Part shown: piece by piece, positions 24,212 to 32,023 of the stretch
Position numbering within the stretch: position 1 is the stretch's first letter
Layout: each line of letters begins with the position of its first letter
NCBI RefSeq assembly: GCF_000317245.1
Contig: NZ_AJLJ01000179.1
Span: forward strand, 1-32,067
Length of the DNA: 32,067 nucleotides
Direction: 5' to 3'
From: Fischerella muscicola SAG 1427-1 = PCC 73103
Lineage (GTDB): Bacteria > Cyanobacteriota > Cyanobacteriia > Cyanobacteriales > Nostocaceae
Notes under the pieces: model-generated
What the model was told of the DNA's origin: nothing
Database searches by the model: none
The model's input: the letters and a program-made list of their open reading frames with translations, nothing else
Program-made: the position numbers and the translations under genes

Positions 24212-25861
24212 GTGCCTGTCTACTACGATATGTTATCAGCTTTAGTATTTAATCTCCCCCATAACTCTACACTCAGCAACTCATCCCCCAGCTATGACTA
24301 TGAAGGTATTTGTCCTGCAACTGGCGAACTACTAAAACTCCCCCGCACTCCTTTGGTAGAAGCGATCACATATAATTTCATGCAACACCTTGCTAGCGAT
24401 GAAATTTATTCCCGTGAAGGCAAGATGTACGGGATATTACTGGTAGAAATGGCTGATGGCGAACAACGGATACTCAAAGCTTTCTCTGGATTACTCAATG
24501 GTTGTAGTGTAGTTGCAGGCTGGGTTCCACCGATTCCCGGACGCGATGAAGTTGCGGTTGATGAAGCCCGGACGTTGACCGATTTGGATAAAATTAAACA
24601 GGAACTGATTACACTCAAGCAACTTCCCGCACGACAGCAATACGAAAGTTTATCTGATGAATTTGAACAGCGTCTACAACAAATGAGCGATCGCCACAAA
24701 GATCGCAAACAGCAACGCTACAGCCAACGTCAACTATTTAGCACAACTCTCACCGGAGAAGCACTGACAACAGCTTTAGAACAACTTGAAGCAGAAAGTC
24801 GTCGAGATGGCAGGGAACGACGGCAACTCAAGCGCCAACGGGATGAACAATTGCAACCACTCAAGCAAATAATTGATACCGCAGATATACGCGTTCGGGA
24901 ATTGAAACAGCAGCGCAAACAACTATCTCGCCAACTACAAGCACAGATGCACGCTGCTTATTCTGTGATGAATTTCTGGGGACAGTCGCGATCGCTACAA
25001 CAATTAATTCCAGCAGGTTTACCCACGGGTACGGGTGACTGTTGCGCCCCTAAATTACTCCACTACGCCGCAACGCATAATTTAAAACCATTAGCAATGG
25101 CGGAATTTTGGTGGGGGCCATCCTCTATTAATCAGGATAAAATTCAGGGAGAATTTTATGGAGCTTGTGTTGAACGCTGTCAACCTTTAATGGGGTTTTT
25201 GCTGTCGGGATTGCAAGCTAAACCTGTTGGCGAAATTCCGATTCTCTACGAAGACGAATGGCTGATTGTTGTTAACAAACCCCCAGGATTATTATCTGTA
25301 CCTGGTCGTTATCGCCACACTCAAGACAGTGTTCTGAGTCGTTTACGCCATAATTTACCAGATGGAATCGCGCTGACTCCTGTACATCGCTTAGATCAAC
25401 AAACCTCTGGTATTCTTTTATTGGCACGCGATCGCCAAACTTATCGCCAATTAAGTCAGCAATTTCAACACCGCCAAGTTCACAAAATTTATGAAGCTGT
25501 GCTTGCTGGAACTCTCAACACTAACCAAGGTGTAATCGAATTACCACTGTGGGGTAATCCTGAGAATCGCCCTTATCAACAAGTAAACTGGCAATATGGA
25601 AAACCTAGTTTGACTAAGTACCAGGTAATTAGCAAACAAGCAAACTGCACTCGCGTCGAATTTATCCCCCTCACAGGACGCACCCATCAGTTGCGAGTTC
25701 ATGCTGCTGATCCAACAGGACTGGGGATTCCAATTTTAGGCGATCGTCTTTATGGATGTAGTACAGCAGCAAGTCGCTTACATCTACACGCCAGGGAACT
25801 AAGTTTTGATCATCCCCAGTTGGGAAAAAGACTGCATTTACAGACAAAAACCCCATTTTAA
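24212..25861 (+). CDS. RluA-family pseudouridine synthase, long form
   Basis: 549 residues from GTG 24212. The C-terminal ~210 residues are the RluA catalytic domain, isomerising uridine in rRNA or tRNA. It has VNKPPGLLSVPG, catalytic HRLDQQTSGILLLAR (about 394-408), then GRTHQLRVH and GDRLYG. The N-terminal ~335 residues hold an extension with ICPATGELLKLPRTPL, a charged coiled coil (about 115-255) and GTGDCCAPKLLHYAATHNLKPLA, seen in long RluA homologues of several phyla. The target uridine is unknown. Alternative starts are GTG 24179 (inside the MITE) and ATG 24230. The MITE upstream has probably replaced the native leader. Confidence 0.88.
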   Translation: MPVYYDMLSALVFNLPHNSTLSNSSPSYDYEGICPATGELLKLPRTPLVEAITYNFMQHLASDEIYSREGKMYGILLVEMADGEQRILKAFSGLLNGCSVVAGWVPPIPGRDEVAVDEARTLTDLDKIKQELITLKQLPARQQYESLSDEFEQRLQQMSDRHKDRKQQRYSQRQLFSTTLTGEALTTALEQLEAESRRDGRERRQLKRQRDEQLQPLKQIIDTADIRVRELKQQRKQLSRQLQAQMHAAYSVMNFWGQSRSLQQLIPAGLPTGTGDCCAPKLLHYAATHNLKPLAMAEFWWGPSSINQDKIQGEFYGACVERCQPLMGFLLSGLQAKPVGEIPILYEDEWLIVVNKPPGLLSVPGRYRHTQDSVLSRLRHNLPDGIALTPVHRLDQQTSGILLLARDRQTYRQLSQQFQHRQVHKIYEAVLAGTLNTNQGVIELPLWGNPENRPYQQVNWQYGKPSLTKYQVISKQANCTRVEFIPLTGRTHQLRVHAADPTGLGIPILGDRLYGCSTAASRLHLHARELSFDHPQLGKRLHLQTKTPF

Positions 25862-25863
25862 AA

Positions 25864-25921
25864 GTTTGTAGTAAGCACTTTAGTGCTTGAATATTTAAGG
25901 ACTAAAGTCCTCACTACGAAC
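25864..25921. repeat. Composite GTAGT/ACTAC hairpin repeat
   Basis: An outer GTTTGTAGT/ACTACGAAC pairing encloses AAGCACTTTAGTGCTT and AGGACTAAAGTCCT hairpins. It sits between the convergent pseudouridine synthase and the 82-aa gene. A half copy lies at 17245-17268. It may act as a two-way transcript end. Confidence 0.65.
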
Positions 25922-25925
25922 TACG

Positions 25926-26174
25926 TCAATCTTCACTCGCCAATTTTGGCGCACACCATTGACCTATAGGTTCAATTTTTGCCTGTTGCATTAACTCTGC
26001 AATTTGTGCTTTCTGAAATTGATAATTATCCGCCAATAACTGCATTGCTTGCGCCTTAGCATCATCAGCAGACACACCGAGTGTCATAATTTCTTCATCT
26101 TGATTACCTGTGATTTTCTCAATAGCAACAACACAAACATATTGCGGTTCATTGGATCTAATTTCCTGTACCAT
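25926..26174 (-). CDS. Hypothetical protein (82 aa)
   Basis: A small soluble protein, 82 residues, without signal peptide or membrane helix. It has YVCVVAIEKITGNQDEEIMTLGVSADDAKAQAMQLLADNYQF, an alternating strand-helix pattern, and a Cys near the C-terminus. Codon use and composition look like a real cyanobacterial gene. I do not recognise a family. It is convergent with the pseudouridine synthase gene and lies downstream of the Rieske gene on the same strand, 254 bp away. Confidence 0.6.
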   Translation of the reverse strand: MVQEIRSNEPQYVCVVAIEKITGNQDEEIMTLGVSADDAKAQAMQLLADNYQFQKAQIAELMQQAKIEPIGQWCAPKLASED

Positions 26175-26222
26175 TGCTAATACCAGTTTGAAAAAAGAAT
26201 GCGACAGATGAATTCTTCTGTA

Positions 26223-26245
26223 GAGACGGCGATTTATCGCGTCTC
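26223..26245. repeat. AGACGCGAT palindrome, copy 2
   Basis: GAGACGGCGATTTATCGC followed by GTCTC, one extra G in the left arm compared with the perfect copies at 23387 and 26359. Confidence 0.6.
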
Positions 26246-26358
26246 ATATTCTGAATGTGTCGCAAACATTTTTTGAATCGGTATAACCTCTTGGAATGTT
26301 GGTCATTTGTCATTTGTTATACCAATTCAATTAATGATTGCAATACATTCTTGGGTAA

Positions 26359-26378
26359 AGACGCGATAAATCGCGTCT
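26359..26378. repeat. AGACGCGAT palindrome, copy 3
   Basis: AGACGCGATAAATCGCGTCT is a perfect 9-bp stem with a 2-nt loop, about 50 bp downstream of the Rieske gene stop. Confidence 0.7.
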
Positions 26379-26427
26379 CTACAAATGGTCTATTTGTCCT
26401 CGATCCCCGATCCCCACACCTCCAAAC

Positions 26428-28191
26428 TTACGACTCTTCAAATAACCGATCGCCTCGATGCAACCGATATGCCATTTGATAGGTTTGTCCTTGCGATCGC
26501 ATAGTTGGTGCATGGGCTGCTAAATAGCGGGTTGCGGCAATTAAGACGTGATCGCCTGCTTCTGTGTCGCGTAGTAAACTATACTGACGAAAAGCTGCTT
26601 CGATTTCTTGAATCACATGAAAACTGCGGTCTTCGCGCAATAGCATTTTACCTAGTACGGCTAGAAGTCGTTCGGGATTGCCACCACTATACAGATAACG
26701 GGCGACTAAAGCGCCTGCTTCATTTACCTGTTGTTGTCGATCTAGTAATTTTGGTAATTCATCCAGCAATTTTTCTGGGTTGTCTACTGTTTCCTTTGGT
26801 TCTGGTAAACGTGCTGGTGGCACATTTAAAAACCGATTGAGATACACACTCATCGCTGCATCGAAGACACCCCGCAGCAATGATTGGGAAGCTACTCGCC
26901 GTAATCCTTGATGCACTGCATTGGCAAAAGTAAAAGTATGATGGGCTGTATCCCAATCCCCAAAATCATTGTTGGTGTGAAAACGAGCAATTCGCAATGC
27001 TGCTGCATAGGCGACAGCGCCGGCTAATTCTGTTTCGGTGCAACCAGTTTGCAATGCTGCTAAAAGTGAATCTGCGATCGCTTGGGCATCTTCACCTAAA
27101 AGTATTGTGACTAATGCTTCACGATTTGCCCATGTTCCTTGTTTATCTTGTCCTGATTCTAAAGCTGCTGGAATTTCTGCAAAAGCACGATCTAAAATTG
27201 CGACTAAATCCACCGGGTAACGCCAGGAATTCGACTCCTCCATGCGTTCGGCGCTGGCGTACCCAGCAACTAAGCTAGTTAAAACTGATTCTGCATTCTG
27301 CCAATTTGTAGCATCGAGAGCTTCTAGGGCTTTGTTAGTAAAATCGAGAACATGACCGACATCAATATAGCGATGGTCAGTGGCAGCAGTAAATAACATT
27401 TCAGCAATTTGCTGTTGGTCAGCACCAGAACGCACCGCCGATACTAAACACCGTTCTGCACCTTCTGCATCTCGTACTTCAATAAACTGGCGAAACCATC
27501 TTTTTAATGTATTGATGTCGGGTGCAGATGTGGGTAAAGGTTGAACTCCAAAGTGGGGTGGTTGACCTGCACAGTCACGCGCCACAGCAGCCAGTCCGTG
27601 ATAAAGGGCGCGGGGCCGGTCTTCTGGGTCGAGGTACGGTAGGAGGTTGATCATACAAGTGTGCATTGTCAAACCTGATCCCCAGCCTGCATTACGGTAA
27701 CGCACCCCAAAATCAAGTCCCATACGAAATGGTTCTGCTGGTTCGATACCTGCATCCAGTAAAGCAATCACCGATTTAGCAATTACCAACGAGATACCCT
27801 GTTCTAAACCATCTTGGAGGCGCTGACGCTGGTGAGTTTGGGGGTCTGCATGGGGTGCTAAATCTATCCATACCTGATCACCACGAATCTCTACAGGAAA
27901 AGCACGTACATCATCAGCCCAAGCGTCAAATGTGCCACCACTAGCCAAGTCAAAACGGGCATGATGCCAGTGACAAGTTAAAATACAATCTTTAACAGTG
28001 CCTCGGTGTAAAGGAAAACCCATGTGTGGGCAACGATTATCTATAGCGTAAATTTTGTCATTGTGAACAAACAGTGCGATCGCCTGTCCTTCAACATAAA
28101 CAATTGCATAAGCGGCGGCTTTGACATCAGCAACCTGAGCAACGCATACATAATGCTCAGTATTTTTCCTTACTTCCAAAGCTTGACTCAT
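26428..28191 (-). CDS. Rieske [2Fe-2S] domain protein with long helical C-terminal region
   Basis: 587 residues from ATG 28191, chosen because a strong GGAGGAGG-type ribosome site lies just upstream (about 28198-28206); a longer in-frame ORF to 28254 has none. Residues about 12-110 are a Rieske ferredoxin domain with ligands CPH (54-56) and CHWHH (73-77), so the 2Fe-2S cluster site is intact. The remaining ~475 residues are helical and Ala/Leu-rich, with no oxygenase catalytic iron motif that I can recognise. It is not a standard ring-hydroxylating oxygenase or b6f Rieske, and there is no membrane anchor. I infer an electron-transfer or redox-sensing role attached to an uncharacterised helical domain. 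Confidence 0.82.
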   Translation of the reverse strand: MSQALEVRKNTEHYVCVAQVADVKAAAYAIVYVEGQAIALFVHNDKIYAIDNRCPHMGFPLHRGTVKDCILTCHWHHARFDLASGGTFDAWADDVRAFPVEIRGDQVWIDLAPHADPQTHQRQRLQDGLEQGISLVIAKSVIALLDAGIEPAEPFRMGLDFGVRYRNAGWGSGLTMHTCMINLLPYLDPEDRPRALYHGLAAVARDCAGQPPHFGVQPLPTSAPDINTLKRWFRQFIEVRDAEGAERCLVSAVRSGADQQQIAEMLFTAATDHRYIDVGHVLDFTNKALEALDATNWQNAESVLTSLVAGYASAERMEESNSWRYPVDLVAILDRAFAEIPAALESGQDKQGTWANREALVTILLGEDAQAIADSLLAALQTGCTETELAGAVAYAAALRIARFHTNNDFGDWDTAHHTFTFANAVHQGLRRVASQSLLRGVFDAAMSVYLNRFLNVPPARLPEPKETVDNPEKLLDELPKLLDRQQQVNEAGALVARYLYSGGNPERLLAVLGKMLLREDRSFHVIQEIEAAFRQYSLLRDTEAGDHVLIAATRYLAAHAPTMRSQGQTYQMAYRLHRGDRLFEES

Positions 28192-28593
28192 ATTGCACCT
28201 CCTCCTCGGAAGATGGCAAGTTCTTTCTTTTACTGTAGCTGTTCTCCTATACAAAACGCGGGAGTGCTGTGATTTAATGAGCTGCTGACGACAAGCCGAT
28301 GCAGCGTCTACGCACTTGAATAGCTATTAACAGGTTTATATAGCAATCGTAATTGAGTTGTGAGAAAATACGGAATCCCAGATCCCCGACTTCGCAAGAG
28401 TTGTCGGGGATCTTGCCTCTCACCAATGATTTAGGATTGCTATAGCTATTAGCTGTAGCTTGAAGAAATAATTAATTTATAAAACTGAATCTATTTTTAG
28501 TATTCGCTAAAATGTACTCAGACAAATGATTAGTTAAAGCCCAAAGCCTTCTAAGAGATAAGTAGCATTTTACACCTGATTAGGTAATGAATT
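28192..28593. other. Leader region of the Rieske gene and hairpin repeat
   Basis: This region holds the ribosome site of the Rieske gene and a GATCCCCGAC hairpin at 28381-28412 (own entry). TTGCTATAGCTATTA (28437) resembles text at 7204 and is probably another dispersed repeat edge. Confidence 0.4.
28381..28412. repeat. GATCCCCGAC hairpin repeat, copy 3
   Basis: GATCCCCGAC (28381-28390) pairs with GTCGGGGATC (28403-28412) around a loop almost identical to copy 1 (TTCGCAAGAGTT versus TTCGCATGAGTT). It lies between divergent genes, so here it is not placed as a gene-end terminator. Confidence 0.7.
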
Positions 28594-28737
28594 ATGGCTA
28601 CACAATCTGAACGTCAAAGGCGAATCATGGAGCATCTGGCTCGGAGTACCAACGATTTTATTAAGCCCACGCCGGACTCGATCTCAAATGAGCGCAAACA
28701 GAAAATTCTAGAACATATCCGTTTAACAAGAGGATAA
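28594..28737 (+). CDS. Small protein (47 aa) with internal repeat
   Basis: ATG at 28594, preceded by a weak TAGGT ribosome site, opens a 47-residue ORF ending at TAA 28735-28737. It begins MATQSERQRRIMEHLARSTN and ends ERKQKILEHIRLTRG. The two halves repeat the pattern Arg-x-x-x-Ile-x-Glu-His-(Leu/Ile), suggesting two similar amphipathic helices. It is basic and soluble. I do not recognise the family. A terminator-like hairpin follows at 28843-28878. Confidence 0.6.
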   Translation: MATQSERQRRIMEHLARSTNDFIKPTPDSISNERKQKILEHIRLTRG

Positions 28738-28783
28738 CTACCTTGTGCGATCGCACAGTAGTCATCGTTGATCATATGTGAAT

Positions 28784-28811
28784 CATATACAGTACAATTG
28801 TACTGTATATG
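28784..28811. promoter_or_regulatory. 28-bp perfect palindrome containing a LexA-box-like core
   Basis: Bases 28784-28811 are an uninterrupted perfect palindrome. Its centre, AGTACAATTGTACT (28791-28804), fits the SOS-box consensus reported for Anabaena LexA (RGTACNNNDGTWCB). It lies after the 47-aa gene and before a plus-strand terminator, where no annotated gene starts. It could be an operator for a short RNA, or simply a hairpin. Confidence 0.45.
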
Positions 28812-28842
28812 TGAAGTCGCCCAAGTCAAAACACTAATTTTG

Positions 28843-28878
28843 GATGCTTCTTGTTTCTTTGGCTGGAAGCATCTTTTT
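28843..28878 (+). terminator. Rho-independent terminator
   Basis: GATGCTTC (28843-28850) pairs with GAAGCATC (28866-28873) and is followed by TTTTT. It would end plus-strand transcripts of the 47-aa gene, or of a short RNA starting near the 28-bp palindrome. Confidence 0.65.
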
Positions 28879-28972
28879 GTTCAAACTCTTGTATTTTTGA
28901 GCAAAAGCGATCGTTTATCGATATTTTTTGCTCAGATACAAGAAATCTCTAATTATTTTCATTTTTATTTCA

Positions 28973-29146
28973 TCAGCTATGAGAATCAGTTTTACTACCA
29001 ATAAGTGCTTGAAATAAATTACTGATTAAAAAGAACAACGCTGCAAATAATAACACAAGCAGTAAATTAGCAAGACCAGCAAAGGGAGAGATAATAAACA
29101 AGAGTAAGAACACAAATATCAAAATAGTTAGTACTGTCCTGTTCAT
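28973..29146 (-). CDS. Small membrane protein (57 aa)
   Basis: ATG at 29146 has a good ribosome site (AAGGTG, 6 nt upstream). It encodes MNRTVLTILIFVFLLLFIIS and continues to a stop at 28973, giving 57 residues with two hydrophobic helices separated by a Pro-Phe-Ala-Gly turn, then a short polar tail (SKTDSHS). I recognise no family. The spacing of the ribosome site makes it a likely real gene. Confidence 0.6.
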   Translation of the reverse strand: MNRTVLTILIFVFLLLFIISPFAGLANLLLVLLFAALFFLISNLFQALIGSKTDSHS

Positions 29147-29423
29147 TTTTTCACCTTAAGTACTTCAGTTCTTAGTCTCAAGCTAACCAACTAAGTCCTA
29201 AATTGATCTACATTCAATAGAAGTAATTAGTCTTAATTCTCTAGTATGATTTTGAAGCCAATCTTTCAATTTCAGGCTATTTCATTCCTGGCGGACTCTC
29301 AACATACGCTTAATCGTACATAAATGGGGTGGTGTATTTCCACTACAAAGTCAAGGGTGATCTACACCAGATTTTTGTAGATAAATTTGTCAAGATCATC
29401 TTGTTAATTGGAGGGGTCTTTTA

Positions 29424-29729
29424 ATGAGAAAAAGATTTTTTACCCAGCTATTACAAAACGGAATCCGTAAAGTTCTGCATCATCCCAAATATCGCTGGTT
29501 CGCAATTGCTGCGAGTTTATTTTACCTGATCAGTCCCCTGGATATTTCACCAGATGTTGTCCCGGTTGTAGGATGGATTGATGATGGGCTGATTGCTAGC
29601 TTTGTGATTGCAGAAGTTTCTCAAATTGCTATAGAACAACTCAAAAACCGTAAAAAAGTTACTTCTGCTGAATCAAATTCGACTCAAACAGCTACTGTGA
29701 TTGATATTGATGCTGCACCATTAAACTAA
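29424..29729 (+). CDS. YkvA/DUF1232 family protein
   Basis: 101 residues, with a strong ribosome site (GGAGGGG) ahead of ATG 29424. The core YRWFAIAASLFYLISPLDIS and then PDVVPVVGWIDDG (about 24-56) is the DUF1232 signature: a hydrophobic helix followed by a short SPLD-x-x-PD-x-x-P-x-x-G-x-xDD motif. A Ser/Thr-rich tail follows. Members are small membrane-associated proteins without an established function. It is transcribed alone. Confidence 0.85.
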   Translation: MRKRFFTQLLQNGIRKVLHHPKYRWFAIAASLFYLISPLDISPDVVPVVGWIDDGLIASFVIAEVSQIAIEQLKNRKKVTSAESNSTQTATVIDIDAAPLN

Positions 29730-29838
29730 ATGGTTCTAGCTTATCCTCGTTGTCTGGTCGCCGAATGTATTCAGACTGCTCTTTCCTCCCTCTATTGCTA
29801 AACTAAGAAACAACCCTTACCCCTGCAAAGGTAGCCGT

Positions 29839-30540
29839 ATGACCTCTGCAACCGATCCATCCACCGCCCTCACTCCTTTCCCCGATCATACGCAGCTACC
29901 GGAATCCAACAGTACATTCGTGAGAAATTGGCAAGAACATGCTCAAAGCATCTTACTAACTGACTCAATTACACCTGTCCTCAAACAATTACATCCCGAT
30001 GGTCAATATTGTATTGGTCAAGACTTAGGTATTTATTGGCGCTTGACCGATCCACCAGAGAAAGGAGCAGAAGCACCGGATTGGTTTTATGTAGGGAATG
30101 TACCGCCTTTACTCGATGGAAAAATGCGGAGGTCTTATGTATATTGGCGAGAGCATATTGCTCCGTTGATTGTCTTAGAATTCGTTTCTGAAGATGGGAA
30201 TGGGGAAAGAGACAAAACACCTTGGACGGGTAAACTTTGGATTTATGAGCAGGTAATTCGTCCTGCCTTCTACGGTATTTATGAAGTCAAAAGAGCTAGT
30301 GTAGAAGTGTATAGATTTGCTGGTGGACAATATCAGCCATTACCAGCAAATGAACGGGGACATTATCCCATAAATCCATTAGGTGTTGAGTTAGGTATAT
30401 GGCGGGGAGAATACCAGAATATGGACTTACCTTGGCTACGCTGGTGGGATTTGCAAGGTAATTTATTGTTGACTGGTGAGGAAAGAGCTAATCGCTTGGC
30501 TGAACAATTGCGCGCTCTTGGTGTTGAACCAGATGCTTAA
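29839..30540 (+). CDS. Uma2 family (DUF820) putative endonuclease
   Basis: 233 residues. The Uma2 core belongs to the PD-(D/E)XK fold, present in many paralogues in cyanobacteria. Visible features are EAPDWFYVGNVPPLL, then a strand with LIVLEFVSEDGNGERDKTPWTGKLWIYEQ (about 113-141), where the acidic and Lys/Glu residues of the presumed active site lie, and YGIYEVKRASVEVYRF. The C-terminal helix TGEERANRLAEQLRALGVEPDA is typical of the family. The biological role is unknown; nuclease activity is predicted from fold only. Confidence 0.85.
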   Translation: MTSATDPSTALTPFPDHTQLPESNSTFVRNWQEHAQSILLTDSITPVLKQLHPDGQYCIGQDLGIYWRLTDPPEKGAEAPDWFYVGNVPPLLDGKMRRSYVYWREHIAPLIVLEFVSEDGNGERDKTPWTGKLWIYEQVIRPAFYGIYEVKRASVEVYRFAGGQYQPLPANERGHYPINPLGVELGIWRGEYQNMDLPWLRWWDLQGNLLLTGEERANRLAEQLRALGVEPDA

Positions 30541-30650
30541 GTATATCTTTGGGTAAAATCGTAGTGTTTTTAAACGCAGAAGGGCGCAGAGTCAACGCGG
30601 TGGTTCGCAGAGTTTTTCAGAGTTCGATTATCTTCTGGGGCTTGAGTAAA

Positions 30651-31907
30651 CTATGGTCGTGTGGTGAAGACTAAGTGTCCTAGCCATCCCAAAACCGAAC
30701 CTAGACCGGAAACGCCAGCTACAATCAGAAAAGTATGAAACTTGTTGAAAGATTCTAGTAATTTATCCCCAGCCACAGCCCAAGCCACAGCCCAAGCCAC
30801 AGCCCAAGCCACAGCCCAAGCCACAGCCCAAGCACCAGCCCCAGCCCAAGCCACAGCCCAAGCCACAGCCCAAGCCACAGCCCAAGCCCAAAACGGGGCA
30901 TTAGATGCGGCGAAAATATAACCTACGAATAGGTAACTAAATAATACAACAACTAACCATCCCCAGGGAATAATTCTAGGTGGTTTAGTCGCTGGTTTTT
31001 TTGGAGTAGCCTTTGACTCTGACTTAACTTTGGGACGAACAACTTCTCTCCTGTGAACTGGTTTAACAGTTGGTGGCGGTGTCGGTTTTGGTACTTCTAG
31101 CATTGCCAACGACGCCTGCATTGACTGGGGGCGATCTTTTGCCTCCAGTGCCATCCCCTCAAGAATTGCCCGATTTAATTGCTTACTGATGCCTGGAATA
31201 ATTTGTTTGGGTGGAGCCAAGGGATCATCATTTAGCTTCCGAGCTAGTGAATTTGTGGGACTTTGACCTGTCACCGCATAATAGAGTGTGGCAGCTAAAC
31301 AGTAAATATCAACTGTTGGCTCTCGACTCCCTCTAGTCATCTGCTCATAGGGTGCAAAACCTTTATTACCGACATTGCCTGTTGAACTCAAAGTTTTAGG
31401 TACAAGTTCTTTGACGATGCCAAAGTCAATCAGAACCGCTTTACCATTTGTCTGCAACATAATATTTCCGGGATGTGCATCTCGGTGTACTAACCCTGCT
31501 TGATGCACCACACACAAAGCTTCCCCAATCTGGCGGATACAAGTTACAATCTCTGCCTCTGGTAACGCTCCTCTACGCCTCACTACTTCAAACAAATTTT
31601 CTCCTGGCACAAAGTTCATCACTAAGCAGTAGGTGTTAACTTCTTGAAATAGGTCAATAACTCCCACAATATGAGGATGGGGGTCTTGAGATAGGCGTGC
31701 GAGTATTTGCCCTTCTCGAATAAATCGCTCTACATACTTGTCATACTCTGGGTCACGGTTGAGATATTCATTGGGTGTTTTAATGACAACGTGGCGATTT
31801 AACTCAACTTGCAATGCTTTATAAGTAATCCCAAATCCTCCGTGTCCCAGAATTTGCTCAATTACATATTTACCATTTTGTAATTGTTGTCCTGTTGCCC
31901 AGGGCAT
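30651..31907 (-). CDS. Ser/Thr protein kinase with repetitive Trp-Ala-Val-Ala membrane region
   Basis: 418 residues from ATG 31907, chosen for its GAGG ribosome site and because MPWATGQQLQNGKY is a typical kinase start; an upstream in-frame ATG (31946) adds 13 residues. The kinase domain (about 14-270) has the glycine loop LGHGGFGITYKA, Lys43 in VVIK, Glu65 in helix C, HRDAHPGN (141-148; His replaces the usual Lys two after Asp), DFG (161-163) and APYEQ. A Pro/Lys linker leads to a membrane helix (GWLVVVLFSYLFVGYIFAAS) and a low-complexity WAVA repeat. A last hydrophobic segment (FLIVAGVSGLGSVLGWLGHLVF) follows. The kinase is probably active and membrane-anchored. No extracellular sensor is obvious. 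Confidence 0.9.
   Translation of the reverse strand: MPWATGQQLQNGKYVIEQILGHGGFGITYKALQVELNRHVVIKTPNEYLNRDPEYDKYVERFIREGQILARLSQDPHPHIVGVIDLFQEVNTYCLVMNFVPGENLFEVVRRRGALPEAEIVTCIRQIGEALCVVHQAGLVHRDAHPGNIMLQTNGKAVLIDFGIVKELVPKTLSSTGNVGNKGFAPYEQMTRGSREPTVDIYCLAATLYYAVTGQSPTNSLARKLNDDPLAPPKQIIPGISKQLNRAILEGMALEAKDRPQSMQASLAMLEVPKPTPPPTVKPVHRREVVRPKVKSESKATPKKPATKPPRIIPWGWLVVVLFSYLFVGYIFAASNAPFWAWAVAWAVAWAVAWAGAGAWAVAWAVAWAVAWAVAWAVAGDKLLESFNKFHTFLIVAGVSGLGSVLGWLGHLVFTTRP
30771..30890 (-). repeat. 12-bp coding tandem repeat (Trp-Ala-Val-Ala)
   Basis: About ten near-identical 12-bp units (GCCACAGCCCAA on the plus strand) are broken once by GCACCAGCCCCAGCCCAA near 30830. On the coding strand each unit reads Trp-Ala-Val-Ala. 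The array builds an unusually regular Trp-rich hydrophobic stretch of ~40 residues in the kinase's membrane part. Copy number is likely to vary between strains. Confidence 0.9.
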
Positions 31908-31995
31908 GAATACCTCTAAATCAGAGAAATTACTTTCAGCCAGCATCTTGATGAAATTGTAGCTAATTCTACGGAGTTTTGATAGATGACCGATT

Positions 31996-32023
31996 CAGTT
32001 ATCAGTTATCAGTTATCAGTTAA
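31996..32023. repeat. Heptanucleotide tandem repeat (CAGTTAT)
   Basis: Three CAGTTAT units and a last CAGTTAA start at 31996, 32003, 32010 and 32017. Heptamer arrays of this kind (STRR type) are characteristic of heterocystous cyanobacteria. Beyond it, two ~20-bp imperfect repeats (CCGAAATGATTTTTG and CCGAAATGGTTTTTG) run to the window end. Confidence 0.85.

Noticed and set aside
28192..28254. Upstream extension of the Rieske protein (MYRRTATVKERTCHLPRRRC)
   Set aside because: The extension covers the strong GGAGG-type ribosome site used by ATG 28191 and does not look like protein sequence.
28768..29004. 78-aa plus-strand ORF
   Set aside because: It runs through the 28-bp palindrome and an intrinsic terminator and is antisense to the end of the better-supported 57-aa gene.
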